NCBI RefSeq assembly: GCF_004217285.1
Contig: NZ_SHKS01000004.1
Location: forward strand, 310,001-374,000
From: Streptomyces sp. BK239
Lineage (GTDB): Bacteria; Actinomycetota; Actinomycetes; Streptomycetales; Streptomycetaceae
Direction of reading: 5' to 3'
Length of the DNA: 64,000 bases
Each line of letters starts with the position of its first letter. Position 1 is the stretch's first letter. The notes below the pieces were generated by a model. That model made no database searches, had not been told where the DNA came from, and worked only from the letters and a program-made list of their open reading frames with translations. Of this stretch, positions 8,542 to 17,335 are shown piece after piece. Both the position numbers and the translations under genes were made by a program.

Positions 8542-9597
8542 TCAGTCCTGGACCTTGCCGCCGGTGATGCGGGAGATCATCAGGGCGAACAGGATGATCA
8601 GGCCGTTGAGGGCGCCGATCCATTGGGCGGGAACGCCGGCCAGGGTGAGCACGTTCTGGATCATGAACAGCAGCAGGATGCCGCTGAACGCCCCGAACAT
8701 GGTGCCCTTGCCGCCGTTGAGGCTGATCCCGCCGATGACGGCGGCGGCGAAGACGGTGAAGATGTAGCCGTTGCCCTGCGCCGAGGCGACCGACGCGAGC
8801 CGTCCGGAGAGCATCAGGCCGGCGAGGGCGGCGAGCACGCTGCCGGTGACGATGACGATCCACAGCACCCGGTCGGTGCGGATGCCGGCCGCCTTCGCCG
8901 CGTCGACGTTGCCGCCGATGGCGTACAGGGACCGGCCGAAACTCGTCCAGCCGAGCACCACGATCGCCACGGCGAACAGCGCCAGGCAGATCCAGATCGA
9001 CGCCGGCATCCCGAACCACTGCGCGGTGCCCAGGTACAGCATCGACTCGGGCAGCTGGAAGAACGTCTGGCCGCCGGACACACCGGTGAGGACGCCGCGC
9101 AGCACGATCAGCATGCCGAGGGTGACGATGAAGCCGTTGAGGCCGAAACGGATGATCAGCAGCGCGTTGAGCACGCCGACGAGCGCGCCCACGGCGAGCG
9201 TCACGGGGACGGCCCACGCTCCGGATAGCAGGCCCAGCCCGTGTCCTGCGCCGACCGGGACCACCAGCCAGGCCGCCACTCCGGGCGCGAGGCCCATGGT
9301 GGACTCCAGCGACAGGTCCATCTTCCTGACGATCAGGATCATCGTCTGGGCGAGGACCAGCAGCGCCATCTCCGACATGGTCTGAAGGACGTTGACGAGG
9401 TTGTCCGTCTGAAGGAAGACCGGGTTGACGATCTGGCCGACGATCGCGATGACCACGATCGCGGGAACCAGCGCCAGGTCGCGCAGCCGGGCCAGCGGCA
9501 CCCGGCCGCCCAGCAGCGCGGTCCGCTTGAGCCGCGGCTTCGCCGCCGGGGGCGCGGGCGGGTGCGCGAGGACCGTTTCAGGCACTGCCTCAGGCAT
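8542..9597 (-). CDS. Sugar ABC transporter permease (RbsC/CUT2 type)
   Basis: A 351-residue inner-membrane permease with about ten hydrophobic segments spread from about 45 to 340 and the family motif [20 protein letters not shown] near 287-306, typical of ribose/xylose-type CUT2 importers. It forms the channel for the sugar delivered by the lipoprotein binder (11201-12259) and energised by the double ATPase. Its ATG at 9597 lies inside the ATPase gene (8-base overlap), so the two are coupled. It is followed by the hairpin-bearing gap before the catabolic enzymes. Confidence 0.92.
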   Translation of the reverse strand: MPEAVPETVLAHPPAPPAAKPRLKRTALLGGRVPLARLRDLALVPAIVVIAIVGQIVNPVFLQTDNLVNVLQTMSEMALLVLAQTMILIVRKMDLSLESTMGLAPGVAAWLVVPVGAGHGLGLLSGAWAVPVTLAVGALVGVLNALLIIRFGLNGFIVTLGMLIVLRGVLTGVSGGQTFFQLPESMLYLGTAQWFGMPASIWICLALFAVAIVVLGWTSFGRSLYAIGGNVDAAKAAGIRTDRVLWIVIVTGSVLAALAGLMLSGRLASVASAQGNGYIFTVFAAAVIGGISLNGGKGTMFGAFSGILLLFMIQNVLTLAGVPAQWIGALNGLIILFALMISRITGGKVQD

Positions 9598-11173
9598 GCA
9601 GGTCCACTCCTTCCATCGCGGCCACGAGGTCGTGGTCGTGCCAGCCGCGGGCCATCTCGGTCGTCACCCGGCCCTGGAACATCACCAGGACCCGGTCGCA
9701 CATACGCAGGTCGTCGAGTTCGTCGGAGGCGATGAGCACCCCGGTCCCGGTGTCCGCGATCTCCTCGACCTTGCCGAGGAGGAACTCCTTGGAGCGCACG
9801 TCCACGCCCGCGGTGGGACTGATCAGGACCAGCAGACGGGGGTCGTCGGCGAGAGCCCGGGCCATCACGACCTTCTGCTGGTTGCCCCCGGACAGGGCGG
9901 AGACGGGAAGATCGGGACCGGGCGTCTTGATCGCCAGCTTCTCGATCATGACCTCGGCGAGCCGGTCCCGGCGGCCGCGGTCCAGCAGCCCGCCCCGGCC
10001 CAGCCGCTTCGGCACGGACAGCGTGGCGTTGTCCGCGATCGACATGTCGGGGACGAAGCCCTGGTGGTGCCGGTCCTGCGGGACGAATCCCGCCCCGGCC
10101 GCGAGCGCGGCGGGCACACTGCCCGGCCGGGGCCGCGTCCCCGCGATCTCCACCTCGCCCGCCGCCGCCGAACGCAGCCCCACGACGGTCTCGGCGACCT
10201 CGGTGCGTCCGCTGCCGGCCGCCCCCGCCAGCCCGACGATCTCACCGGCGCCGACCCGGAAGCCGACGTCGCCGTAGGACTCGCCGGTCAGCCCGCGCAC
10301 GCTCAGCGCGGTTCCGACGGCGGGCACATGACTGCTCGCCCGGTCCTCGCGCCGGCCGGCGGCCGCCTCGCCGGTCATCGCGGCGACCAGGTCCGTGCGG
10401 GGCAGCTGCGCGACCGGCGCGGTCACGATGTGCCGGGCGTCGCGGAACACCGTCACCATGTCGCAGATCTCGTAGACCTCCTGGAGGTGATGGCTGATGA
10501 ACAGGAAGGTGACGCCCTGGCGTTGCAGATCGCGGATGCGGTCGAAGAGGCGGTTGATGGCCGCCGCGTCGAGCTGCGCCGTCGGCTCGTCGAGGATGAT
10601 GAACCGCGCCCCGAAGGACAACGCCCGGGCGATCTCCACGAACTGCCGCTGCTCCACGTCCAGATCGCCGGCGAGCGTCTGCGGGTCGACGTCCACCGAC
10701 CATGCGGCCAGCAGGTCCCGGGCGCGGCCGCGTACGCCCCGCCAGCTGATCAGGCGGCCGCGGCCGTGGTCGTGCCGGTTCAGGAAGAGGTTCTCGGCGA
10801 CGGTCAGCGTGGGGATGACGGTGGACTTCTGGTAGACGCACGCCACCCGTCGCCGCCAGCCGTCGCGGTCGGCGAGCCGCGGCGCCGGGACGCCGCCGAA
10901 GGAGACCGTGCCCTCGTCGGGGGCCTGGAGGCCGGTGAGCACGGACACCAGGGTCGACTTGCCGGCCCCGTTGCGGCCGACGAGTGCGTGGGTCTCGCCG
11001 AGCCTGATGGTGATCCGGGCGCCGTTCAGGGCCACCGTCGGACCGAATCGTTTGACTATGCCCGCCGCCTCGACGACAGGCGGGTCCGCAGGGGCCCGTC
11101 CGCCGTCCGCCGGGGCGGACGCGGGGGTGACTTCCCGCTCCCCGTCGCTCATCTCAACCGCCTTGTCCTCCAT
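9590..11173 (-). CDS. Sugar ABC transporter ATPase with two nucleotide-binding domains (RbsA type)
   Basis: A 527-residue CUT2 ATPase. Domain 1 has Walker A GRNGAGKST (66-74), a degenerate signature DLDVEQRQ (170-177) and Walker B FIILDEPTA (Asp195, Glu196). Domain 2 has the reduced Walker A GAAGSGRTEV (316-325) usual for the family and a good signature LSGGNQQ (428-434), but its Walker B reads LLVLISPTAGVDV: the Mg-binding Asp and catalytic Glu are Ile451 and Ser452. The second site probably does not hydrolyse ATP. The start at 11173 is 27 bases after the binding-protein gene; a second Met at residue 8 is possible. Confidence 0.92.
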   Translation of the reverse strand: MEDKAVEMSDGEREVTPASAPADGGRAPADPPVVEAAGIVKRFGPTVALNGARITIRLGETHALVGRNGAGKSTLVSVLTGLQAPDEGTVSFGGVPAPRLADRDGWRRRVACVYQKSTVIPTLTVAENLFLNRHDHGRGRLISWRGVRGRARDLLAAWSVDVDPQTLAGDLDVEQRQFVEIARALSFGARFIILDEPTAQLDAAAINRLFDRIRDLQRQGVTFLFISHHLQEVYEICDMVTVFRDARHIVTAPVAQLPRTDLVAAMTGEAAAGRREDRASSHVPAVGTALSVRGLTGESYGDVGFRVGAGEIVGLAGAAGSGRTEVAETVVGLRSAAAGEVEIAGTRPRPGSVPAALAAGAGFVPQDRHHQGFVPDMSIADNATLSVPKRLGRGGLLDRGRRDRLAEVMIEKLAIKTPGPDLPVSALSGGNQQKVVMARALADDPRLLVLISPTAGVDVRSKEFLLGKVEEIADTGTGVLIASDELDDLRMCDRVLVMFQGRVTTEMARGWHDHDLVAAMEGVDLHA

Positions 11174-11200
11174 AGCCGTTGGCTGCCCGATGGGGGCGGG

Positions 11201-12259
11201 TCAGCCGAGGTTGCCGCCCCACAGGGACTTGTCGTCGCTCTTGAGGCTGGCGACCCCGCCGTAGGTGGCGCCGTCGGCCGTCACGAGCGGCGCGGAGAGC
11301 TGGTCCTCCAGCAGGCCGTCACGGACCTCGATGATGGTGCTGTCGTGGTCGGTCCTGCCGGGCTGGAACGTCTTGCCGCCGATCGCCGCCTTCAGGTAGT
11401 ACAGGGCGTACTTGGCGTAGAGGTCGGCCGGCTGGGACACGGTGGCGTCGATCTTGCCCGCGGCGATGTCCTTCAGCTCTTCGGGGATGCCGTCGTTGGA
11501 GACCACGAACACGTGCTTCTCGTCCCGCGGCCCGACCAGCAGGCCCTTCTGCTTGAGCACCTGGAGGGTGCCGGACAGGGCGAAGCTGGACTGCATGTAG
11601 ACGCCCTTGATGTCCGGGTGGGCCGTCAGGTCGGTCTGGAGCTTCTGCGCGGCGACGGCCCCGTCCCAGTTGGTGGCCTCGCCGAACACCTTGATGTCCG
11701 GGTAGTTCTTCTTCATGCAGTCGTTGAACGCCTCGGTGCGGTCACGGCCGTTGACGGACGCGAGGTCGCCCTGGAGCATGACGACCTTGCCCTTGCCGCC
11801 CAGCTTCGTGCCGAGGAACCGGCAGGCCTTCTCGCCGTAGGCGCGGTTGTCGGCGCGTACGACCATGTAGACCTTGCCGGTGTCGGGGCGGGTGTCCACC
11901 GTGACCACCGGGATCTTCTTCGCCTCCAGCTGCGCGAGGGTCGGCGCGATGGCGGCGGTGTCCTGCGGGGCCATCGCCACGCCCTTGACGCCCTGACTGA
12001 TGAACGTCTGGGCGTTGGCGGTCAGCTTGGCGACGTCGTTCTGCGAGTTGGTGGTCTTCAGGTTCAGGCCCAGCTCCTTGGCGAACTGGGGCGTGTACTT
12101 GATGTACGAGTTCCAGAAGTCGGTGTCGGACCGCGGGTAGTCGACGCCCACGAGCGGCTCGCCCGACGACGCGGTCGGGGAGCCGCCGGCGCAGGCGCTG
12201 AGCAGCGCCAGGGCGGAGACTACGGAGGCGGTGGAGCAGAGGACTGTTCTGAGTCTCAT
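11201..12259 (-). CDS. Sugar-binding lipoprotein of the CUT2 importer
   Basis: A 352-residue periplasmic-binding-protein-fold lipoprotein. The signal peptide ends in the lipobox LSAC with Cys23, so the mature protein is anchored outside the membrane. The rest is a type I binding fold (TFISQGVKGVAMAPQDTAAI, VVTVDTRPDTG, MLQGDLASVNGRDRTEAF), as in ribose and rhamnose binders. It is the first gene of the operon, with GAGGAAG nine bases before the ATG. Given the downstream enzymes it should bind L-fucose or D-arabinose; the ligand is inferred. Confidence 0.92.
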   Translation of the reverse strand: MRLRTVLCSTASVVSALALLSACAGGSPTASSGEPLVGVDYPRSDTDFWNSYIKYTPQFAKELGLNLKTTNSQNDVAKLTANAQTFISQGVKGVAMAPQDTAAIAPTLAQLEAKKIPVVTVDTRPDTGKVYMVVRADNRAYGEKACRFLGTKLGGKGKVVMLQGDLASVNGRDRTEAFNDCMKKNYPDIKVFGEATNWDGAVAAQKLQTDLTAHPDIKGVYMQSSFALSGTLQVLKQKGLLVGPRDEKHVFVVSNDGIPEELKDIAAGKIDATVSQPADLYAKYALYYLKAAIGGKTFQPGRTDHDSTIIEVRDGLLEDQLSAPLVTADGATYGGVASLKSDDKSLWGGNLG

Positions 12260-12338
12260 CGGTACTTCCTCGCGCTGGTCCCGAAGCGGCGTGGTGCACG
12301 GTGCGACGGTGGGATGTCGCCCGCGGAGAGATGGGATG

Positions 12339-12368
12339 TTTATAGGGGTGGCGCGGGCGGGCTGTCTA
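12339..12368 (-). promoter_or_regulatory. Predicted housekeeping-type promoter of the fucose operon
   Basis: On the minus strand, TAGACA (12368-12363) and TATAAA (12344-12339) are 18 bp apart, each one base from the -35 and -10 consensus. They lie 80-110 bp upstream of the binding-protein ATG. No other promoter-like pair is as good in this gap. Confidence 0.6.
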
Positions 12369-12380
12369 GATGTCCGACAG
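12362..12380. promoter_or_regulatory. Candidate FadR-family operator overlapping the -35 box
   Basis: CTGTC and GACAG arms flank a 19-bp element, and inside it TGTCCGACA (12371-12379) is a 4-1-4 palindrome with the GTNNNAC core seen in FCD-type GntR operators. It overlaps the -35 hexamer, a position where binding would block RNA polymerase. Assignment to the two FadR paralogues at the operon end is inferred. Confidence 0.5.
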
Positions 12381-12523
12381 GAAAAGCCCTGAAAATGGGC
12401 ACTCGGCTCTCCGGGTGCGCCCTTACTTGTATCGCGCCTGCCCTTGAATGAATCCCATCAATGCGCGGTTCGCCCGTTTCACGTGCGGCTTCGTGCGGAC
12501 GTGGGCGGCGATGCCCGGCTCGG

Positions 12524-15070
12524 CTACAGCGCGGCGGCCGGTTCGCCGTCGGACATGGGATGCCTCGCGGGCAGCGGGCCGGAGCTGAGGGGGCCGGTCG
12601 CGGCTGCGCCGGCCGGGAGGTCCTGCTCCGCCCAGATGATCTTGCCGTTGTCGGTGTACCGGGTGCCCCAGCGGCGGGCGAGCTGAGCGACCAGGAAGAG
12701 ACCGCGGCCGCCCTCGTCGGTGGTCCGGGGATGCCTCAGCCTCGGCGACGTGCTGCTGGCGTCCGACACCTCGACGATCAGGAGCGGCTGGCGCAGCAGC
12801 CTGAGCCGGACGGGTCCGGTGGCGTGGCGGATGGCGTTGGTGACCAGCTCGCTGACGATCAGCTCGGTCGTCATGACCAGCTCGCCCAGACCCCAGCCGT
12901 CCAGATGGCGCGCGGCGAGGGACCGGGTGGCCGCCACGGCGGCGGGATCGGCGGGGACGTCCCAGGTGACCACCTGCTCGGGGGGCAGCGGATGGGGCCG
13001 GGCGAGCAGCAGCGCCACGTCGTCGGGCTGCGGGCCCGGCAGCAGTCGTCCCACCGCCGCGTCGCACAGCTCACGCAGGTCCAGACCCGTCTGTGCCAGG
13101 GCGTGCCCCAGGCGGGCCATCCCGGCGTCGACGTCCTGGCCGGAGGTCGCGATGAGACCGTCGGTGTACAGACCGATCATGCTCCCCTCGGGCACCTCCA
13201 GATCGGCCGCCTCGAACGGCAGACCACCCAGGCCCAGCGGCGGGCCGAACGGCAGGTCGGGGAAGCTGACCGTCCCGTCGGGGCCCACCAGGACGGGCGG
13301 CGGGTGCCCGGCGCGGGCGAGTTCGCAGTGCCGGGTGACGGGGTCGTAGACCGCGTACAGGCAGGTCGCGCCGAGCACGGCGGTGCGGGTGGGCTCGTCC
13401 TCGGGCTCGTCGTCGGTCAGGCGCAGCACCAGGTCGTCGAGGTGGGCCAGCAGCTCCGCCGGCGGCAGGTCCATGTCGGCGAGCGTGTGCACGGCGGTGC
13501 GCAGCCGTCCCATGGCCGCCGCGGCGGTGATGCCGTGCCCGACCATGTCACCGACGACCAGGGCGATCCGCGCGCCCGACAGCGGCAGTACGTCGAACCA
13601 GTCGCCGCCGACGCCGTCCTTCGCGTCCGCGGGCAGGTAGGCCGAGGCGACCTCCAGCACCGGACTGCCGGCGAGGGTCCGCGGCAGCAGGCTGCGCTGC
13701 AGGGCGAGGGCCGTGGCGTGTTCCCGACTGTAGCGGCGCGCGTTGTCGATGCACACCGACGCCCTGGCGACCAGCTCCTGGGCGAGCAGCAGGTCGTCCC
13801 GCTCGAAGGAGGCCAGGTTCTCCGACCGCATGAACGTCGCCACGCCCAGGACCGTCTCCCGCGCCCGCAACGGCACCGAGATGAGCGTGTGCAGACCGAA
13901 CCGGCGGATGTTGGCGGCCCGCTCCGGCTGCTCGGTCGCCCAGGCCTCGTCCAGCGGGTCGAGGGTCGGTATGAACACGGCCTCGCCGTGGAACATGTGG
14001 CTGGCGTCGTACCGCGGGGTGGTGAAGTCGACGGGTTCTGCGATCTGGACGACCGCCTCAGGGCAACCCTCGTGGATCGACCTCATCCCGGCCCGCCGCA
14101 TCCTCGGGGTGCTCTCGGGCGGCTCGTCCCCGAGGGTGGCGGGGGCCGCGGGCTCGCCGCTGAGCACCGACTCCAGCAGGTCGACGACGACGAAGTCGGC
14201 GAAGCGCGGCACGGTGACGTCGGCGAGCTCCTGGGCCGTGCGCATCACGTCGAGGGTGCTGCCGATGCCGGCCCCGGCGTCGTTCATCAGGGCCAGGCGC
14301 TGCTGGGCGTTCCAGCGGTCGGTGACGTCCGTGACCATGTAGCACACGCCGGTGATGACACCCTGCGCGTCCACCAGCGGGAAGAAGGAGGTGGAGTAGG
14401 CGTGCCGGCGGTGCGGGTCGGCCCAGCTCCAGCCCTGGTACTCGTAGTCGACCACCGGCACGCGCGTGTCCAGCACCTGGCGCATGATCGCCTCGATGGC
14501 CTCGGCCTGCAGACCCGGCACCACCTCGCTGAGCCGGCAGCCCATCCGCTGCTCGCGGGGCACCCCGCCGAAGCGTTCCAGGGTGTCGTTCAGCCAGACG
14601 TACCGCAGGTCCGGGCTCATGACCGCCATGCCGATCGGGGAGCGGGTCAGGAACCCGTCGAGCACGGACTGGCCGATCGTCCACTCCGGCCGCCGCTCCC
14701 GGCCGGAGACGAGGAAGCACTCCTGGCCGGCCAGCCGGAACGCGGCGGAGACCTGCACGGCGACCTCGATCGTCCGGCCGTCGCGGCGGCGGGCCGTCGT
14801 CACGCCGCTCCACCCCGGTCCCGTGCGGCACCGCTGGAGGATCCTCGCCGTCCGGGCGGGGTCCTCGGACCCTGCGAACAGGAACGCCCCCGAGCGGCCG
14901 ACGACCTCCTCCGGTGCGTACCCGAGGAGTTCCTCCACGCCCGGGGTCCAGCCGATGATCTCGCCGGCGGCGGTGACGACGGCGGTCGCGTCCGTCGGCT
15001 CGACGGCGCCGGGGCCGCCGCTCGCCGACGTCGCCGGTCCGAACGTTTCCTGCCGGTCCGCAGACGCCAT
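12524..15070 (-). CDS. PAS-PAS-GAF-SpoIIE phosphatase with C-terminal HATPase domain
   Basis: A protein of about 848 residues. Two PAS domains (about 20-130 and 135-260) and a GAF domain (about 280-440) precede a PP2C/SpoIIE serine phosphatase (GGDWFDVLPL, GDMVGHGITA, GLYTDGLI, QPDDVALLL) and an RsbW-like HATPase (N-box ELVTNAIRHA, G-box EGGRGLFLV). Such proteins act in partner-switching control of anti-sigma/anti-anti-sigma factors and are abundant in Streptomyces. The ATG at 15070 has GAGAGG very close upstream; GTG codons a few residues earlier are possible, so the exact start is uncertain. It is a single gene, divergent from the small gene at 15198. Confidence 0.88.
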   Translation of the reverse strand: MASADRQETFGPATSASGGPGAVEPTDATAVVTAAGEIIGWTPGVEELLGYAPEEVVGRSGAFLFAGSEDPARTARILQRCRTGPGWSGVTTARRRDGRTIEVAVQVSAAFRLAGQECFLVSGRERRPEWTIGQSVLDGFLTRSPIGMAVMSPDLRYVWLNDTLERFGGVPREQRMGCRLSEVVPGLQAEAIEAIMRQVLDTRVPVVDYEYQGWSWADPHRRHAYSTSFFPLVDAQGVITGVCYMVTDVTDRWNAQQRLALMNDAGAGIGSTLDVMRTAQELADVTVPRFADFVVVDLLESVLSGEPAAPATLGDEPPESTPRMRRAGMRSIHEGCPEAVVQIAEPVDFTTPRYDASHMFHGEAVFIPTLDPLDEAWATEQPERAANIRRFGLHTLISVPLRARETVLGVATFMRSENLASFERDDLLLAQELVARASVCIDNARRYSREHATALALQRSLLPRTLAGSPVLEVASAYLPADAKDGVGGDWFDVLPLSGARIALVVGDMVGHGITAAAAMGRLRTAVHTLADMDLPPAELLAHLDDLVLRLTDDEPEDEPTRTAVLGATCLYAVYDPVTRHCELARAGHPPPVLVGPDGTVSFPDLPFGPPLGLGGLPFEAADLEVPEGSMIGLYTDGLIATSGQDVDAGMARLGHALAQTGLDLRELCDAAVGRLLPGPQPDDVALLLARPHPLPPEQVVTWDVPADPAAVAATRSLAARHLDGWGLGELVMTTELIVSELVTNAIRHATGPVRLRLLRQPLLIVEVSDASSTSPRLRHPRTTDEGGRGLFLVAQLARRWGTRYTDNGKIIWAEQDLPAGAAATGPLSSGPLPARHPMSDGEPAAAL

Positions 15071-15197
15071 GCCTCTCACCACCAGACCCACGAGATCTTC
15101 ATGGTCCCGCCCCCGAAGCGGCCCCGCCAGCGGACAGCCCGCCGTCGACACTCGGATTCTCCTTGCCCCTGCCCCTCCGTTCGGCCAGGGTGGGCCC

Positions 15198-15446
15198 GTG
15201 CCGGGACAACGGAAGAGGAAGCGACAGCGGGAAGCCGCCGGGCGACGATCCGCGACCGACGGACCGGGACGCTGGGAAGCGGTCTTCGAGACGCTGGACG
15301 CGGCGGAGTTGCGCGACTTTCTGCGCCGGCTGAGCACGGGAGCGGAACCGGTCGACATGTCCACGGTCCGCATCGACATGGTGTGCGGACGCCCGCCGAC
15401 GCCGGCCGCCTACCGTGTGTGCCTCTTCGTCCCCGACCCCACGTGA
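15198..15446 (+). CDS. Small conserved Streptomyces protein of unknown function
   Basis: An 82-residue protein starting at GTG 15198 after AGGGTGGG. The N-terminal 20 residues are very basic (PGQRKRKRQREAAGRR), followed by a compact acidic/hydrophobic part (RWEAVFETLDAAELRDF) and a conserved-looking end, YRVCLFVPDPT. I recall similar short proteins in other Streptomyces but know no function. It is oriented away from the phosphatase gene and shares a 127-bp divergent region with it. The start and frame are supported by codon bias. Confidence 0.6.
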   Translation: MPGQRKRKRQREAAGRRSATDGPGRWEAVFETLDAAELRDFLRRLSTGAEPVDMSTVRIDMVCGRPPTPAAYRVCLFVPDPT

Positions 15447-15501
15447 CCCCGACGAAAGTAGCCCCGGCGGATGCACCCCGCCCGCCCGGATCGCGTCCTC
15501 C

Positions 15502-15529
15502 CGGGTGATCGCACGATCTTGATCACCCG
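15502..15529. promoter_or_regulatory. 9-bp inverted repeat just before the protease ribosome-binding site
   Basis: CGGGTGATC and GATCACCCG are separated by 10 bases; the right arm ends where the GAGAGGA Shine-Dalgarno of the protease gene begins. It could be an operator or an RNA stem that affects ribosome access. It also follows the small gene by only 56 bp and could serve as its terminator, although no T-run follows. Confidence 0.45.
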
Positions 15530-15540
15530 AGAGGACATCC

Positions 15541-16449
15541 ATGCCGCACACCCTGTCCCGAGGCGTCCGCCGCGCCGTCTCCGGCGTCGCCACCGCCGCC
15601 CTGCTGGCCCTGGCCGGACCACTGGCGGTCCCGGCCGCGCCGGCAGCGGCCGCCGCCGGAACCGGGCAGGTCAGCACGGTCGCCTACGCCGCGGCCGAGC
15701 AGACCGCCGCCCTGTCGTACTGGACGCCCGCGCGGATGGCGCAGGCCGGCCGCACCGTCGACCTGGGCGCCACCGGGCCGCTCACCAAGACCTGGACCGG
15801 CAAGGCGATCCCCAGCATCGGCCGGCTCTTCTTCGTCAACTCGCGCGGCGACGACAGCTGGTGCACGGCCAGCTCCGTCACCAGCGGCAACCGGTCGGTG
15901 ATCATGACCGCCGCCCACTGCTCACGCGTCGGCTCGTCGTCCTTCAACACCTTCACCGACATGGTCTTCGCCCCCGGCTACGCCAAGGGCAAGACGCCGT
16001 ACGGCCGTTACGCCGTAAAGACGGCCATGACACCGCGCTCCTGGGTGGAGAAGTCGGTCGGCGACGTGGCGGCGATGGTCGTCGCCACCCCGGCCGGCGG
16101 CAAGCGGCTCACCGACGCGGTGGGGGAGCAGAAGATCGCCTTCGGCCGCGCGGCCGGCGAGCGGATCGTCACCTTCGGCTACCCGGGGACGACGCCCCAG
16201 CGGGGCGAGCAACTCCTGTACTGCGTCGGCACGTCCGCCGTCGCGCCCGAGAACGAGCAGCGCGTCCCCTGCGACCTCGGCGGCGGCGCGAGCGGCGGCC
16301 CCTGGCTCGCCGGCTTCGACTCCGCCACCGGCAAGGGCACCCTGGTCTCGGTCAACAGCCACGGCGCGGGCGACGGCGGCTCCCCGATGTACGGCCCGGC
16401 CTTCGACAAGACCGCCCAGGCCGTCTACGACGCCGCACAGCGCGGCTGA
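15541..16449 (+). CDS. Secreted trypsin-fold serine protease
   Basis: A 302-residue exported protein with a Sec signal peptide (RRAVSGVATAALLALAG, cleavage likely after the Ala-rich stretch near 38). The chymotrypsin-fold triad is His126 (TAAHC), Asp175 (VGDVAAMV) and Ser251 (GGGASGGPW). A Cys pair around the His (WCTA, AHC) is typical of actinobacterial trypsin-like peptidases. The start has GAGAGGAC upstream and an inverted repeat directly before it. Substrate unknown; an extracellular nutritional or processing role is inferred. Confidence 0.9.
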   Translation: MPHTLSRGVRRAVSGVATAALLALAGPLAVPAAPAAAAAGTGQVSTVAYAAAEQTAALSYWTPARMAQAGRTVDLGATGPLTKTWTGKAIPSIGRLFFVNSRGDDSWCTASSVTSGNRSVIMTAAHCSRVGSSSFNTFTDMVFAPGYAKGKTPYGRYAVKTAMTPRSWVEKSVGDVAAMVVATPAGGKRLTDAVGEQKIAFGRAAGERIVTFGYPGTTPQRGEQLLYCVGTSAVAPENEQRVPCDLGGGASGGPWLAGFDSATGKGTLVSVNSHGAGDGGSPMYGPAFDKTAQAVYDAAQRG

Positions 16450-16486
16450 GCGAACGGACCGTCCGGGACCGGGAGTCGGGGGAGCC

Positions 16487-17308
16487 GTGCGAACGGGAGC
16501 GAGAGCACAGGGAGGGGCCGCCCTGACGGCCTGGTCGCGCGCATGGCTGGTGGCGCTGGCCGCCCTGACCGGAGGCGCCGCTTGCGGGAACGCCGAAGTG
16601 TCCGGTCCCGGCGCCCAAGACCCGGCCGTCGTGGTCCGGTTCGAGGAACCGGCCCGCTCCGACCGGGCGGCCGCCGCCTTCCTGCGGGAGCACGAACCGG
16701 TGACACAGGCCGCCGCCGCGGTCACCGTCCTCCTCACGCTGGACCGGCCGGTCCCCCTCGTCGTCCGGTCCTGCGACGGTGACGGCTCCTCCTACGACCC
16801 CGAATCCCGCCGGATCGACATCTGCTACGAAGAAGTCTCCGAGGCACGGGACCTGTTCGCGCGGGCCGGGCGGCAGGACACGGACGACGCGGTCGCGGCG
16901 GTGCTCCAGGAGACGGTGTTCCACGAGACCGCCCATGCCGTCGTCGACGCCCTCGGCGTGCGGACGGCGGGCCGGGAGGAGGACTTCGCCGACCAGTTCG
17001 CCGCCCTGATGCTGCTGCGGCAGGGCGCCGCCGGCGAGCGGCGCCTGCGCGCCGCCGCCGATGCGTGGAACCTGCTGGCGGCGGCGGCCGAGAACGCCGA
17101 CGGCGACGCCGAGGACGAGCATTCCCCGGACCGGGAGCGTGCCGTCAGCGCGTTCTGCCACCTCTACGGCTCCGCTCCCGGCCGACATCAGGACCTGGTG
17201 CGCCCGGACGTCCTCCCCCTCGCCCGTGCACGGGGCTGCGCCGAGGAGTGGGCCGCCGTCCGCGACACCTTGCTGGAGACGCTCGGGCCCGCGCTGCGCG
17301 AGGGATGA
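16487..17308 (+). CDS. DUF4344-type putative metallopeptidase, exported
   Basis: A 273-residue protein starting at GTG 16487 after GGGGGAG, 37 bp after the protease gene and probably co-transcribed. An N-terminal hydrophobic segment (17-32) ends at Cys33 in GGAAC, a weak lipobox. The zinc-site motif is HETAH (His146, Glu147, His150), followed by EEDFADQFAA, which could give the third ligand; this is the arrangement of the DUF4344 family. Two acidic stretches and a conserved FCHLYG follow. No biological role is known to me. It ends 27 bp from the convergent GH39-like gene. Confidence 0.78.
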   Translation: MRTGARAQGGAALTAWSRAWLVALAALTGGAACGNAEVSGPGAQDPAVVVRFEEPARSDRAAAAFLREHEPVTQAAAAVTVLLTLDRPVPLVVRSCDGDGSSYDPESRRIDICYEEVSEARDLFARAGRQDTDDAVAAVLQETVFHETAHAVVDALGVRTAGREEDFADQFAALMLLRQGAAGERRLRAAADAWNLLAAAAENADGDAEDEHSPDRERAVSAFCHLYGSAPGRHQDLVRPDVLPLARARGCAEEWAAVRDTLLETLGPALREG

Positions 17309-17335
17309 GGACGGCCGCCGTGCGCGCGGATCACC

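Noticed and set aside
7124..9217. A fused 697-residue frame joining permease DNA to fuconate dehydratase
   Set aside because: The first 250 residues are the permease gene read in a wrong frame; the dehydratase has its own ATG at 8458 with a good Shine-Dalgarno site.
15071..15379. N-terminal extension of the SpoIIE-type phosphatase up to 15379
   Set aside because: The extra residues are Arg/Gly/Pro-rich, overlap the small divergent gene at 15198-15446 and add no domain.
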